A stretch of DNA of 64,000 bases, taken from contig NZ_JBAMME010000199.1 of the NCBI RefSeq assembly GCF_039793925.1, positions 70,367 to 134,366 on the forward strand, in the 5' to 3' direction. Position numbers and translations under genes: made by a program. Of this stretch, positions 48,924 through 57,271 are shown one piece after another; position 1 is the first letter of the stretch, and every line of letters starts with the position of its first letter. Under the pieces are notes generated by a model that was not told the origin of the DNA, ran no database searches, and saw only the letters and a program-made list of their open reading frames with translations. This stretch comes from Thermogutta sp039793925. Its GTDB lineage: Bacteria; Planctomycetota; Planctomycetia; Pirellulales; Thermoguttaceae.

Positions 48924-49970
48924 TTATAGGATCAGCATCGCATCGCCATAGCTATAAAACCGATACTCTTCCCGAATGGCTTCTTCATAGGCACGCTTGA
49001 TCAATTCATCTCCACCAAACGTTCGCACCAGAACGAGAAGGGTCGTTTTGGGAAGATGAAAGTTCGTCATCAGGGCATCTACAATTTTGAACTTATAAGG
49101 CGGATGAATGTAGAGGTCGGTTCGCCCGGAAAACGCCTGCAGCTTGCCGCTGGCAGCAGCCGTTTCCAAAAGTCGCGTCACCGTCGTGCCGACAGCCACC
49201 ACTCGCCCGCCTTCTTTCCGGGCAGCGTTGATTTCTTCCACGACCTCCGGCGTGATTTCACCCCACTCGGAATGCATTTTGTGCTCTTCGATTCGCGAGG
49301 TCTTAATCGGGACGAAGGTGCCCAAACCCACATGAAGGGTCACGAAAAATATCTTGATGCCCTGTTTGCGTAGGGCGTTCAAAAGTTGTGGGGTGAAATG
49401 GAGCCCCGCCGTGGGGGCAGCAACGGCACCGGGGACCTGGGCGTAGACCGTTTGATAGCGGGTTCGGTCTTCCTCCATCATTTGTCCCCCGCGAATGTAG
49501 GGGGGAAGCGGTACCCGACCGACGCGGTCCAGCGTCTGCCAGGTGTCCTCACTGGTGTCGGGACTGACCAGCCAGCCGCCGTCTGCAATTTTGCCGATGA
49601 CAAAAAGCTTGATGTCGTCGCGGCCTTCCCGATTAATGAGCGTGATGGTCTCTCCCGGCCGTAGCTTCCCTCTAGTTTTCCCAATCACCTGCCAAACGCC
49701 GCTGGGGTCAGCTTCCACGAAGAGTCCTTCCCAGCGACCGCGGGTCTCGGTCCGGTAGCCCACTAGCCGGGCGGGAACAACCCGAGTGTTGTTCAGGACT
49801 AGCACATCCCCCGGTTGGAGGATCTCAGGTAAATCCCGAACGTGGCGGTGCTCGATGCTCTGCGATTGGCGGTCCACCACCATAAGCCGGGCGTCGGCCC
49901 TATTCGGCAAAGGCCGCTGGGCGATTAGGTGTTTTGGCAGCGCGTAGTCGTACTCATTGATATCAATCAT
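48924..49970 (-). CDS. queA: S-adenosylmethionine:tRNA ribosyltransferase-isomerase
   Basis: 348 residues, normal length. The motifs are DYALPKHLIAQRPLPNRADARLMV, VLVLNNTRVVPARL, PLPPYIRG, YQTVYAQVPGAVAAPTAGLHFT, TLHVGLGTFVPIK, and the end region LMTNFHLPKTTLLVLVRTFGG. QueA transfers ribose from SAM to preQ1-tRNA to make epoxyqueuosine. The ATG at 49970 starts at the conserved MIDINEYDY; the upstream in-frame start adds 14 unlikely residues. It heads a likely operon with the Nudix and cysteine desulfurase genes. Confidence 0.97.
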   Translation of the reverse strand: MIDINEYDYALPKHLIAQRPLPNRADARLMVVDRQSQSIEHRHVRDLPEILQPGDVLVLNNTRVVPARLVGYRTETRGRWEGLFVEADPSGVWQVIGKTRGKLRPGETITLINREGRDDIKLFVIGKIADGGWLVSPDTSEDTWQTLDRVGRVPLPPYIRGGQMMEEDRTRYQTVYAQVPGAVAAPTAGLHFTPQLLNALRKQGIKIFFVTLHVGLGTFVPIKTSRIEEHKMHSEWGEITPEVVEEINAARKEGGRVVAVGTTVTRLLETAAASGKLQAFSGRTDLYIHPPYKFKIVDALMTNFHLPKTTLLVLVRTFGGDELIKRAYEEAIREEYRFYSYGDAMLIL

Positions 49971-50359
49971 CGCATTCCCACGCCTGAGCGTGTTGTGGAC
50001 AGAGTGGAACACCGGGGGTGCAGCCCGTTAGTTCACGGAAGTTCACGGATTTTCCATGATTGTAGAGGCCCCCAGAGGCGGAGTGTACTGATCTTGTCGG
50101 GTATGTTAAACTTGAAGTAATCGACTGGCCCTTTTCCAAATCCCACAGGACTATAGCCGCCGACCCACGGGCCAAGTCGGAAAGGATGGGGCCAGGATGC
50201 ACCTTAGGAACAGATTCTCCTACGTTCTGGATATCCCTAAAATTTCAAGGGACGTCAGTGCATCATCGATGATCGTGCCACGAGTGAATGGTGGCGCTGA
50301 ATATTCGATGAGAAATCATCTTGGTAGTGCTTTTACGAGGAATGGCGCGGAGGTCGCCG
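49971..50359. other. Divergent intergenic region between queA and prfB
   Basis: 389 bases. A perfect 12-bp palindrome ATCATCGATGAT is at 50262-50273, and a small CCCT...AGGG hairpin is near 50234-50250. No preQ1 riboswitch-like element is seen upstream of queA. The region contains no gene. Confidence 0.45.
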
Positions 50360-51491
50360 ATGGAACGAGAACTCGTCAATCGTGCTGAGGCCATTCGGGA
50401 GCGTTTGCTGCAGCTTCGCGACTCCCTTTGACTACACTCACCGCAAGGCAAGGGAAGCCGAGATCGAACAGGCGATGAGCCAACCCTCCTTCTGGGGGGA
50501 TCCCGAGAAATCTCAGGCGTTAGTTTCGGAGCTGAAGGAACTCCGCGCAATTCTCAAGCCCATGGATCAGGCCCTCAAGGAGCTGGAAGACGTTCAGGCC
50601 ATGATCGAACTGGGCGAAGAGTCCCCGGAAATTGCCGCGGAATTGCCCCATGCGCTCCAGCGACTCGAAAAGCTGGTCGATGAGCTGGAGGTCAAGTCTC
50701 TGTTGAATGGGCCTCACGACTCATGCAACGCCATCGTGAGCATTAATGCCCGGGATGGCGGAACTGATGCGCACGACTGGGCGGAAATGCTCCTGCGGAT
50801 GTATATCAACTGGGCGGAGGCCAACGGCTACGAGGTGGAATTGCTGGACCGCGTAGATAACGACGTGGCGGGTATCAACAGTGCTACCATCGCGATCCGC
50901 GGGCCGATGGCCTACGGGTATCTCAAGGGCGAAACAGGGATCCACCGTCTTGTGCGGATCAGCCCCTTCAACGCGGAGGGGAAACGGCAAACGAGCTTCG
51001 CCGCGGTGGACGTCAGCCCGGAAGTGAAAAACGATACTGAAATCGAGATCCGAGAAGAGGATATCGAGGAAGACGTATTCCGGGCAAGCGGTCCCGGCGG
51101 ACAGCACGTCAACAAGACGTCCAGTGCGGTGCGAATCACGCACATTCCCACGGGCATTGTGGTAGCGTGCCAGAGTGAACGGAGCCAGCACCAGAACCGT
51201 GCCATGGCGATGAAGATGCTGCGTGCAAAACTGGCGCGGCTGGAAGAGGAAAAACGCGAAGCAGAACTGGCCGCGAAATACGAGGCGGCTCCCAAAGTGG
51301 GGTTTGGTTCCCAGATCCGCAGTTATTTCCAGCATCCTGAACAGCGCATCAAGGATGCACGTACAGGTTACACCGAGACCAGTTTCCAGTCCGTCATGGA
51401 TGGGGAAATTCAGGGATTCCTTGATGCCTATCTTCGGTGGAAAGCTGCGGAAGATGCCGCCCGTTTCCGCTCGCCGGTGAAGTCCAACTGA
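50360..51491 (+). CDS. prfB: Peptide chain release factor 2, expressed by programmed +1 frameshift
   Basis: A short first frame (ATG at 50360 after GGAGGTCGCCG, 23 codons) reaches CTT-TGA. Reading resumes one base later (GAC) for 353 residues, giving a 376-residue RF2. This is the autoregulatory prfB frameshift, where low RF2 lets the ribosome slip at CTTTGAC. RF2 hallmarks are the anticodon-like SPF in RLVRISPFNAEGK and the GGQ of SGPGGQHVNKTSSAVRITHIP. RF2 releases at UGA and UAA. The usual internal Shine-Dalgarno-like AGGGGG just before the slip site is absent here. Confidence 0.97.
50426..50432 (+). promoter_or_regulatory. prfB +1 frameshift site CTTTGAC
   Basis: The sequence CTT TGA C at codons 23-24 is the canonical slip site. 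The zero frame stops at TGA (50429-50431), and the +1 frame continues into RF2. The preceding bases (GACTCC) do not resemble the internal ribosome-binding motif of E. coli prfB. Confidence 0.95.
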
Positions 51492-51569
51492 GATAAACTC
51501 AGGCTGCCCACAAGAAAAACACCGTACGATGAGCCTCACCCTCCGGCTGTGGGCTGACCGGAGACCTGC

Positions 51570-52007
51570 ATGAACAACGAGGTGAACATGGCGGCCGATA
51601 TGGACTACGACCGCATTGAGAATTTGCGACTGGAATATACGGATCAGTACGTCACCGTGAATAGCCCGCGTCCGGAACTTGCCCGATTTAAAGGAAAAAT
51701 TGGCCGGGTAATCACAATCAATTGGAATGGTCGGGCCCTTGTCCAGTTCGATTCTGCTGTCGATCGCGGCTGGTACGACATTGACCTTGACGACCTGCGG
51801 GTGGTGGATCCGCCGGCTCCGAAACCAGCGCAGGGGGCCTCGTCCTCAGCATCGGCCCCCAAGGAGGGCACGCAGCATGTGGAGTACAAACCTTCGGCTC
51901 TTGAGGTAGCGCGACAGGCCCGGGACAAAACATTTGCTCAACCCTCAGCGCAGGGAGGGACCCCGAGCGACGACCAGAGTTCGTCCAAAGAGATGACGCA
52001 ATCGTGA
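51570..52007 (+). CDS. Small SH3/KOW-like hypothetical protein
   Basis: 145 residues. Residues ~12-75 read as a small beta barrel (LEYTDQYVTVNSPRPELARF, GKIGRVITINWNGRALVQFD, WYDIDLDDLRVV), which recalls SH3/KOW-like folds. The second half is Ala/Ser/Pro/Gln-rich and disordered, apart from a short basic helix (KPSALEVARQARDK). It follows prfB by 78 bases, in the same direction. No family name is certain, and its function is unknown. Confidence 0.75.
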   Translation: MNNEVNMAADMDYDRIENLRLEYTDQYVTVNSPRPELARFKGKIGRVITINWNGRALVQFDSAVDRGWYDIDLDDLRVVDPPAPKPAQGASSSASAPKEGTQHVEYKPSALEVARQARDKTFAQPSAQGGTPSDDQSSSKEMTQS

Positions 52008-52114
52008 GGGGCATTAGGTAAATTTCCTCTCCCGCTGGAGCGCTCGGGCGACCTGCCGAGTTACGGAAGCACCTAAACGCTAACAGTCTCTTTGGCAATG
52101 AGTGTGATGAGTCT

Positions 52115-52462
52115 ATGAGCGGCCAGCAGGAATCTTTTCTTCAGGTCTTTGTGACGTTTCCGGATCGCGAATCGGCCGCGCGAGTCGCGCAGGCTCTGGT
52201 CGAGGAAGCACTGGCAGGTTGCGTGCAAATCGTGGGTCCAGTTCACAGTGTGTACCGGTGGGAAGGGAAAATAGAGTCGGCCGATGAATGGTTGTGTTTA
52301 ATCAAGACTGCGACTTCGCGCTACGCTCAACTTGAGCAACGCATCCGGCAACTCCATTCCTATCAAGTGCCGGAAATTATCGCGGTACCGATTTCAGCGG
52401 GAAGTTCGGATTACTTGAAATGGTTAAGTGCCGCGACCGGGGAAACGAGCTCTGCTCCTTAG
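52115..52462 (+). CDS. cutA: Divalent-cation tolerance protein CutA
   Basis: 115 residues, the usual CutA1 length. The signature is VFVTFPDRESAARVAQALVEE, LAGCVQIVGPVHSVYRWEGKIESADEWLCLIKT and LHSYQVPEIIAVPI, with the YxW and PEI motifs that build the trimer. CutA proteins are very stable trimers linked to copper tolerance, though their molecular role is unclear. The gene lies 107 bases after the small SH3-like gene. Confidence 0.95.
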   Translation: MSGQQESFLQVFVTFPDRESAARVAQALVEEALAGCVQIVGPVHSVYRWEGKIESADEWLCLIKTATSRYAQLEQRIRQLHSYQVPEIIAVPISAGSSDYLKWLSAATGETSSAP

Positions 52463-52681
52463 AATCTGCGTTCATCCTGCTGTTGTCCTTTCCACGCGCA
52501 GCCGTGTACCGGCAGAGGATCCCCTGCAGGCAATTTGGGGAACTTGCCATTTGAGGCTTGGCATCGCGCGGGTTCCGGGAAATAATGAGCGTAGTCCACC
52601 GGCCCAGCGCAGAGGTTTTGCTTTGTCGCCAAAATGTTTGACATAGTCCGGACCCGGCTAACCCAGCACGAAAGGCTGCCT

Positions 52682-54034
52682 ATGAAGATTTCACCTCTTC
52701 TCCGTACGCGTGTTGTCACGATTTCTTCTCCTTGGACTCATCCATTGACGAGGAGTTCAAGTTTCTTATGGGATGCCCGTTTATGGACGCCGCAATTGCT
52801 GCTGGCGGCCAGCCTGGCGTTGTGTTTTTGGGGCTTTGGGTACGCCACGCCGGCTCGCGCCGAAGGTGCTGCCTCATCGGCACCCACCGGTCTGGCAGCA
52901 CTTTCCCTAGAGGATTGCAAACGAGTGCTCGCGGAGGGCGACGAGGCAAGCAGACTGAAAGCGGTTGCAGCGCTGGAATCCATGGGGCAGGAGGCGGTGC
53001 CCGTGCTTCTCACAGCCCTCGATGATTCCCATGACGCAGTGAGAGCGAGGGCCATCGTGGCGATCGGCAAGTTAGCACCCGCGCATGCCGAGGTGGCAGT
53101 CTCCAAGCTCCTGGAACTGGCCCAGAAGGATGGAGCGCAGGTGGATGAGTGGCCTAACTGGATACTGGCATTTAAAGCAATCGGGAAGTTTGGCGAAACG
53201 GCGTTGCCAACTCTTGATGAGCAGTGGAAAAACGCCTCGCCTGAAAAGAAGGCCGTGCTGTGCGTAGCGTATTCGGAATTGGGACCGGCGGCAGGCCCGG
53301 CTGTCCCAAAATTGATTGAACTGATTGAGGAAGACAACTTGGTCAATCGCCGACAGGCGGTGGGGGCTCTCATGGCGATTGGTCCGGCGGCGGCCCCAGC
53401 CGTTCCGGTGCTTCGAAAGGCGCTCTACCACGAGGATTTTCACACCCAGTATTGGGCATGTCGCGCGCTGGGGGCCATCGGTGAACCGGCCCTTCCTGCC
53501 GTGCCGGACCTCATTGATCGGCTCAAGAATGGGGCCGCTTCTGTGAAACGCAACGCCGCGGCTGCACTGGGTAAGATCGGCCCGAAAATCGGTCCCGAGG
53601 CGATTCAGGCACTGATCGAAGCGGTGGACGATGTAGTGCAACCGGTCCGCGAACAGGCTGTCCTTGCATTGGGGCGGCTGGGACCCGATGTGGCTGGGTC
53701 TGCCCGGGAGGCGATTGAAAAATCCCACGCTCGTCGGCCGATTTATCCGGCCTCGGCCGCATGTTGGGCGATCTGGCGTCTCGGGGGGCCCTTCGAGCCA
53801 CTCAAAAACAGCCTAATTTCTGACATTCGTGCTGGAATTTACCGCGATGAGGCGACGGAGATCGTTCTCACGATGGGCCGCGATGCCGAGCCCGTCATCA
53901 AAGAGCTGGAGGCGCTGGCCCGGTCGCTCGCCCAGAAAAAGTTGGCACCTCTGGAAGAGGAAGAGCTTGCCAATATCCAGCAGACATTGGCCGAAGTACG
54001 GACCGCCTGGCAGAGCGGCACGCCGGCCCGGTAG
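52682..54034 (+). CDS. Exported HEAT/PBS-lyase repeat protein
   Basis: 450 residues. An extended N-terminal segment (~40 residues) precedes a hydrophobic stretch LLLAASLALCFWGFGYATPA that looks like a signal peptide. About eight HEAT-type repeats follow (VLLTALDDSHDAVRARAIVAI, LIELIEEDNLVNRRQAVGAL, PDLIDRLKNGAASVKRNAAAAL and similar). Such solenoids bind proteins. The end is a charged helix. The start at 52682 may be early, and a start nearer the hydrophobic segment is possible. It is common in planctomycetes, and its partner is unknown. Confidence 0.82.
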   Translation: MKISPLLRTRVVTISSPWTHPLTRSSSFLWDARLWTPQLLLAASLALCFWGFGYATPARAEGAASSAPTGLAALSLEDCKRVLAEGDEASRLKAVAALESMGQEAVPVLLTALDDSHDAVRARAIVAIGKLAPAHAEVAVSKLLELAQKDGAQVDEWPNWILAFKAIGKFGETALPTLDEQWKNASPEKKAVLCVAYSELGPAAGPAVPKLIELIEEDNLVNRRQAVGALMAIGPAAAPAVPVLRKALYHEDFHTQYWACRALGAIGEPALPAVPDLIDRLKNGAASVKRNAAAALGKIGPKIGPEAIQALIEAVDDVVQPVREQAVLALGRLGPDVAGSAREAIEKSHARRPIYPASAACWAIWRLGGPFEPLKNSLISDIRAGIYRDEATEIVLTMGRDAEPVIKELEALARSLAQKKLAPLEEEELANIQQTLAEVRTAWQSGTPAR

Positions 54035-54116
54035 TTGGTCATCGTCACCTTTTCCCGGCAAGTAGCGGAGAGGTGCAAACCTTAGTCAGGATGTGCGCAT
54101 GAGCGAGATTCAGCCC

Positions 54117-54140
54117 AGAGGGACGTGCTTGTCAGGTCCG
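54117..54140. repeat. Dispersed short repeat copy
   Basis: AGAGGGACGTGCTTGTCAGG and the next four bases repeat the unit at 13468-13490 with one extra A. It is one of several intergenic copies in the window. Confidence 0.55.
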
Positions 54141-54210
54141 CATTCCAACTGGTGGATCATGCTTTTCATTGGCCGGTCTCCAACTGCTCGGTTCTGTGGA
54201 GGTCAAATGC

Positions 54211-54236
54211 TAGGGGCAACTCATGAAAGGCCCCTA
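54211..54236 (+). other. Stem-loop in the PLP-gene leader
   Basis: TAGGGGC (54211-54217) pairs with GCCCCTA (54230-54236) around a 12-base loop. No T-tract follows. It resembles the terminator stem at 6178 but lacks its tail, so its role is uncertain. Confidence 0.4.
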
Positions 54237-54432
54237 CAACACATCGGCGTCTCTCACAGATTCTTAGAAAAAGTGGCAATAGGTCAAACTTTCGCGGCGC
54301 TTGCCGCTGACTACGGGCGGGAGTAAAATGAGGCGTTATGGGATTTGCGGCCGCTTGCAGCCATATCTGCTAAAGTGCCATCGTCGTCCCTGGGTCGGCC
54401 GGTGGGCGGCGATTCAAACCGAAACGAGCTTG

Positions 54433-54468
54433 CCGCGACGGCCCGGTTGTTCGTCGCGGTTTTTATTT
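54433..54468 (+). terminator. Strong rho-independent terminator upstream of the PLP genes
   Basis: CCGCGACG (54433-54440) pairs perfectly with CGTCGCGG (54452-54459) around an 11-base loop, followed by TTTTTATTT. It lies ~400 bases after the HEAT gene and ~100 bases before the next ATG. That placement suits a transcription attenuator in the leader of the downstream operon. An upstream GCGGC could pair with the 5' arm as an antiterminator. Confidence 0.75.
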
Positions 54469-54569
54469 AGGCACACAAGTAGAGAGCAGCGAGCTGGTTC
54501 GGAGGAAAACCTGATTGCACCTTCCGTTGTTTATTCCAGAGCTCTTTGACTGAAAGAAACGGTGTCACC

Positions 54570-55781
54570 ATGTCGAACAAGCCGACTGCTCAACCCGAGA
54601 CCAATCGGTCCCAAGGTTTTTCCACTCTCTGCGTTCACGGTGGCGAAGATCGCATTAAGCCTTGCTATTCGATCACTGATCCGATTTTCTGTACGGCCAC
54701 GTACACGTTCGAAAACACCGAAGCCGTCATCGAATACGTCACTAAAAAGCTGCCCCGCGAAGAATATGGCCGGTACGGCAACCCCACGGAAAAGGTGCTG
54801 GAAAGAAAGCTCGCAGCTCTCGAGGGCGGTGAAAGCTGTGTGACGTTTGCCACGGGGATGGCGGCCGTGGCCTGCTATCTGATGGCCAAAGTCCGCCCCG
54901 GTGATGAAATTGTGATGTTTGATGAGTGCTATCATCGCACTCGGGAGTTTTGTACGAAAGTGCTCGGCCAGTTCGGCGTGGTGACGCATCAAATTCCCGC
55001 CTGTGATTACGAAAAGATGGAAGCCGCCATCAACAAGCGGACCAAGCTGCTCATCAGCGAGTCGCCGACCAATCCGCATTTGAGCGTTGTGGATCTCGAG
55101 CGTTTTGCCGCGTTGGGGAAAAAATATGGTGTGGAAACTCTCATTGATGCGACGCTCGCTACGCCCTACAACGTGCGACCGCTCGAATACGGCATCGACT
55201 GTGTCCTGCATTCTTGTACCAAGTATTTAGGCGGGCACAACGACCTACTGGCAGGCGCGATTATTGGCCGGGAAGAGTTGCTTGAGCCTGTCCGAAAGCT
55301 GCGGGGTGTGATGGGAATGGGAAATTCCCCGCACGCCATTTATCTGCTGCTTCGCGGGTTGAAGACTTTCGAGCTTCGCATGGAAAGGCACAACCAGAAC
55401 GGTCTGGCTCTGGCGCGATTTCTCGAAAAGCATCCGCGTGTGGAAAAGGTCTATTATCCCGGCCTGGAAAGCCATCGCGACTACGCGGTGGCGCGTCGCA
55501 CCATGCGCGGATTCGGCGGTCTCGTTACGTTCCTGGTGAAAGATGCCGATGCCCAAATGACCGCCCGGGTGGTGGACGCCGTGCGAATTCCTCGGATTGG
55601 ACCGAGCCTGGGGGGTGTGGAATCTTTGATCGAACAGCCCATGTACATGAGCTATCACGACTTCACCCCCGAACAGCGATTGGCGGTCGGTATCCCGGAT
55701 AACATGATTCGAGTCTCCTGCGGGATTGAGAACACGGAAGATTTGATCGCCGACTTCGCTCAAGCGCTGGAAAAAATCTGA
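54570..55781 (+). CDS. Cys/Met-metabolism PLP enzyme (cystathionine synthase/lyase family), first of two
   Basis: 403 residues. The family motifs are LCVHGGEDRIKPCYSITDPI, EEYGRYGNPTEKVLE, FATGMAAVACYLMA, and the PLP lysine in VLHSCTKYLGGHNDLLAG, with SLGGVESLIEQP near the end. Members act as cystathionine gamma-synthase, gamma-lyase, methionine gamma-lyase or sulfhydrylase. Motifs alone do not separate them. The ATG at 54570 starts MSNKPTAQ. A paralogue follows 141 bases on. Together they could run transsulfuration between cysteine and homocysteine. Confidence 0.9.
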   Translation: MSNKPTAQPETNRSQGFSTLCVHGGEDRIKPCYSITDPIFCTATYTFENTEAVIEYVTKKLPREEYGRYGNPTEKVLERKLAALEGGESCVTFATGMAAVACYLMAKVRPGDEIVMFDECYHRTREFCTKVLGQFGVVTHQIPACDYEKMEAAINKRTKLLISESPTNPHLSVVDLERFAALGKKYGVETLIDATLATPYNVRPLEYGIDCVLHSCTKYLGGHNDLLAGAIIGREELLEPVRKLRGVMGMGNSPHAIYLLLRGLKTFELRMERHNQNGLALARFLEKHPRVEKVYYPGLESHRDYAVARRTMRGFGGLVTFLVKDADAQMTARVVDAVRIPRIGPSLGGVESLIEQPMYMSYHDFTPEQRLAVGIPDNMIRVSCGIENTEDLIADFAQALEKI

Positions 55782-55922
55782 TGCTGTGGCGTAAATCGCT
55801 GGCCAGCGAAATGACCGCGGTACCTGCGCTCAATCGATTCATCAACATTGGATTAAGGTGAATTATCACCGGCCACCGCCTCGGTAACGCAATGTCCCCA
55901 GCCTGAGAATAGGGCCATTTCC

Positions 55923-57071
55923 ATGAAGTTTCGCACCAGGGCCATTCATCTCGGGTTTGAGCCTGATCCTCAGACGGGAGCGGTTGTTCCGCCCATCCAT
56001 CTAGCAACGACGTTTGTCCAACCGGCAGCGGGAGAGTGGCGGGAATTCGATTACTCCCGCAGTGGCAATCCCACCCGGAAAGCCTTCGAAAACGCGATAG
56101 CGGCTCTTGAGTCCGGCGTGGGTGGTCTTGCTTTCGCCTCGGGAATGGCCGCCATCCATTGTGTGACGCAACTTCTGCAAACTGGTGATCATATTGTCAC
56201 GGGCCAGGATGTTTATGGCGGGACATACCGGCTTTTTCACAAGATCATTAACCGGGCGGGGATTTCGGTGACGATGGTTCCTACAAACGATTTGGAGGCC
56301 GTGGAGAAAGCCTTCCAGCCGAACACCAAACTGCTCTGGTTGGAGACGCCCGGCAACCCCCTTCTGACGATCACTGACATCGCAGCATGTGCAGAGATCG
56401 CCCATCGGCATGGGGCACTGGTCGGTGTTGATAGCACATTCGCGACACCGGCCCTGACCCGACCCCTCGAGCTGGGTGCGGACATCGTCATGCACTCGGC
56501 GACGAAATATCTCGGGGGACACAGTGACGTCCTAGGGGGCGTCCTCGTGGTACGGGACGCGGAGCTTTATCAGCGGCTTTACTTTATCCAGAATGCCACG
56601 GGGGCCGTGATGGGTCCGTGGGAATCCTATCTCTGCCATCGTGGACTGCGGACCCTGGAACTTCGTATCCGCGAACAATGCCGGTCGGCCATGGCCATCG
56701 CTCAATTCCTGGCGGAGCATTCCGCCGTCCGGCGAGTTTACTACCCTGGCCTGGCTGATCATCCAGGTCACGAAATCGCCGCTCGCCAGATGTCGGGCTA
56801 TTTTGGTGCGATGTTAAGCTTCGAGGTGGAAGGAGACATAGAAACGGCCAAGCAGATTGTCAATTCTACCCGTCTTTTCCATCTTGCCGTAAGTTTGGGG
56901 GCAGTCGAGTCGCTTATCGAACAGCCTGCCCTGATGTCCCACGCAAGCTACGATCCCGAAGCCCGCCGGGCCCACGGCATTAGCGACACGCTCATCCGCC
57001 TCTCCATCGGGCTGGAAGACCCGGAGGACCTGATCGCCGACCTCGAGCAGGCCCTGGTCCGGGCAATGTGA
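55923..57071 (+). CDS. Cys/Met-metabolism PLP enzyme, second of two (cystathionine gamma-synthase/lyase-like)
   Basis: 382 residues, 20 shorter than its neighbour. The motifs are TRAIHLGFEPDPQTGAVVPP, YSRSGNPTRKAFE, FASGMAAIHCV, PLP lysine in IVMHSATKYLGGHSDVLGG and SLGAVESLIEQPALMSH. It resembles standard cystathionine gamma-synthase/lyase more closely than the first copy does. The two share direction and spacing, but the 141-base gap may hold a second promoter. Substrate assignment (O-acyl-homoserine or cystathionine) would need comparison of active-site residues. Confidence 0.92.
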   Translation: MKFRTRAIHLGFEPDPQTGAVVPPIHLATTFVQPAAGEWREFDYSRSGNPTRKAFENAIAALESGVGGLAFASGMAAIHCVTQLLQTGDHIVTGQDVYGGTYRLFHKIINRAGISVTMVPTNDLEAVEKAFQPNTKLLWLETPGNPLLTITDIAACAEIAHRHGALVGVDSTFATPALTRPLELGADIVMHSATKYLGGHSDVLGGVLVVRDAELYQRLYFIQNATGAVMGPWESYLCHRGLRTLELRIREQCRSAMAIAQFLAEHSAVRRVYYPGLADHPGHEIAARQMSGYFGAMLSFEVEGDIETAKQIVNSTRLFHLAVSLGAVESLIEQPALMSHASYDPEARRAHGISDTLIRLSIGLEDPEDLIADLEQALVRAM

Positions 57072-57271
57072 CCCCGCAACCCGAAAATTTACCATGCGTG
57101 CTCCGGCTTTCTGCGGCGGGGCGGCTCCTGTGTGGTAAAATTTGCGGATTGCGCAAGCTTTTCTGAAAGATTTGGCTCTTCCGATTCCGATAAGTTTATC
57201 GACGAACAAACGTCGAGTTTGGCCCTCTGGCCTATCGTGTTATTGCTGCTGTCCATAACAGGAGTTGCCTT

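Larger units (their letters stand above)
54035..54569 (+). other. Long leader/intergenic region before the PLP genes
   Basis: 535 bases containing a dispersed repeat (54117-54140), a stem-loop (54211-54236) and a strong terminator (54433-54468). I found no match to a SAM, SAH or cobalamin riboswitch by eye. No coding frame here looks real. Confidence 0.5.

Noticed and set aside
54300..54432. Possible SAM-I or cobalamin riboswitch before the PLP genes
   Set aside because: None of the known core sequences could be found by eye. Only the terminator and a possible antiterminator pairing are supported.
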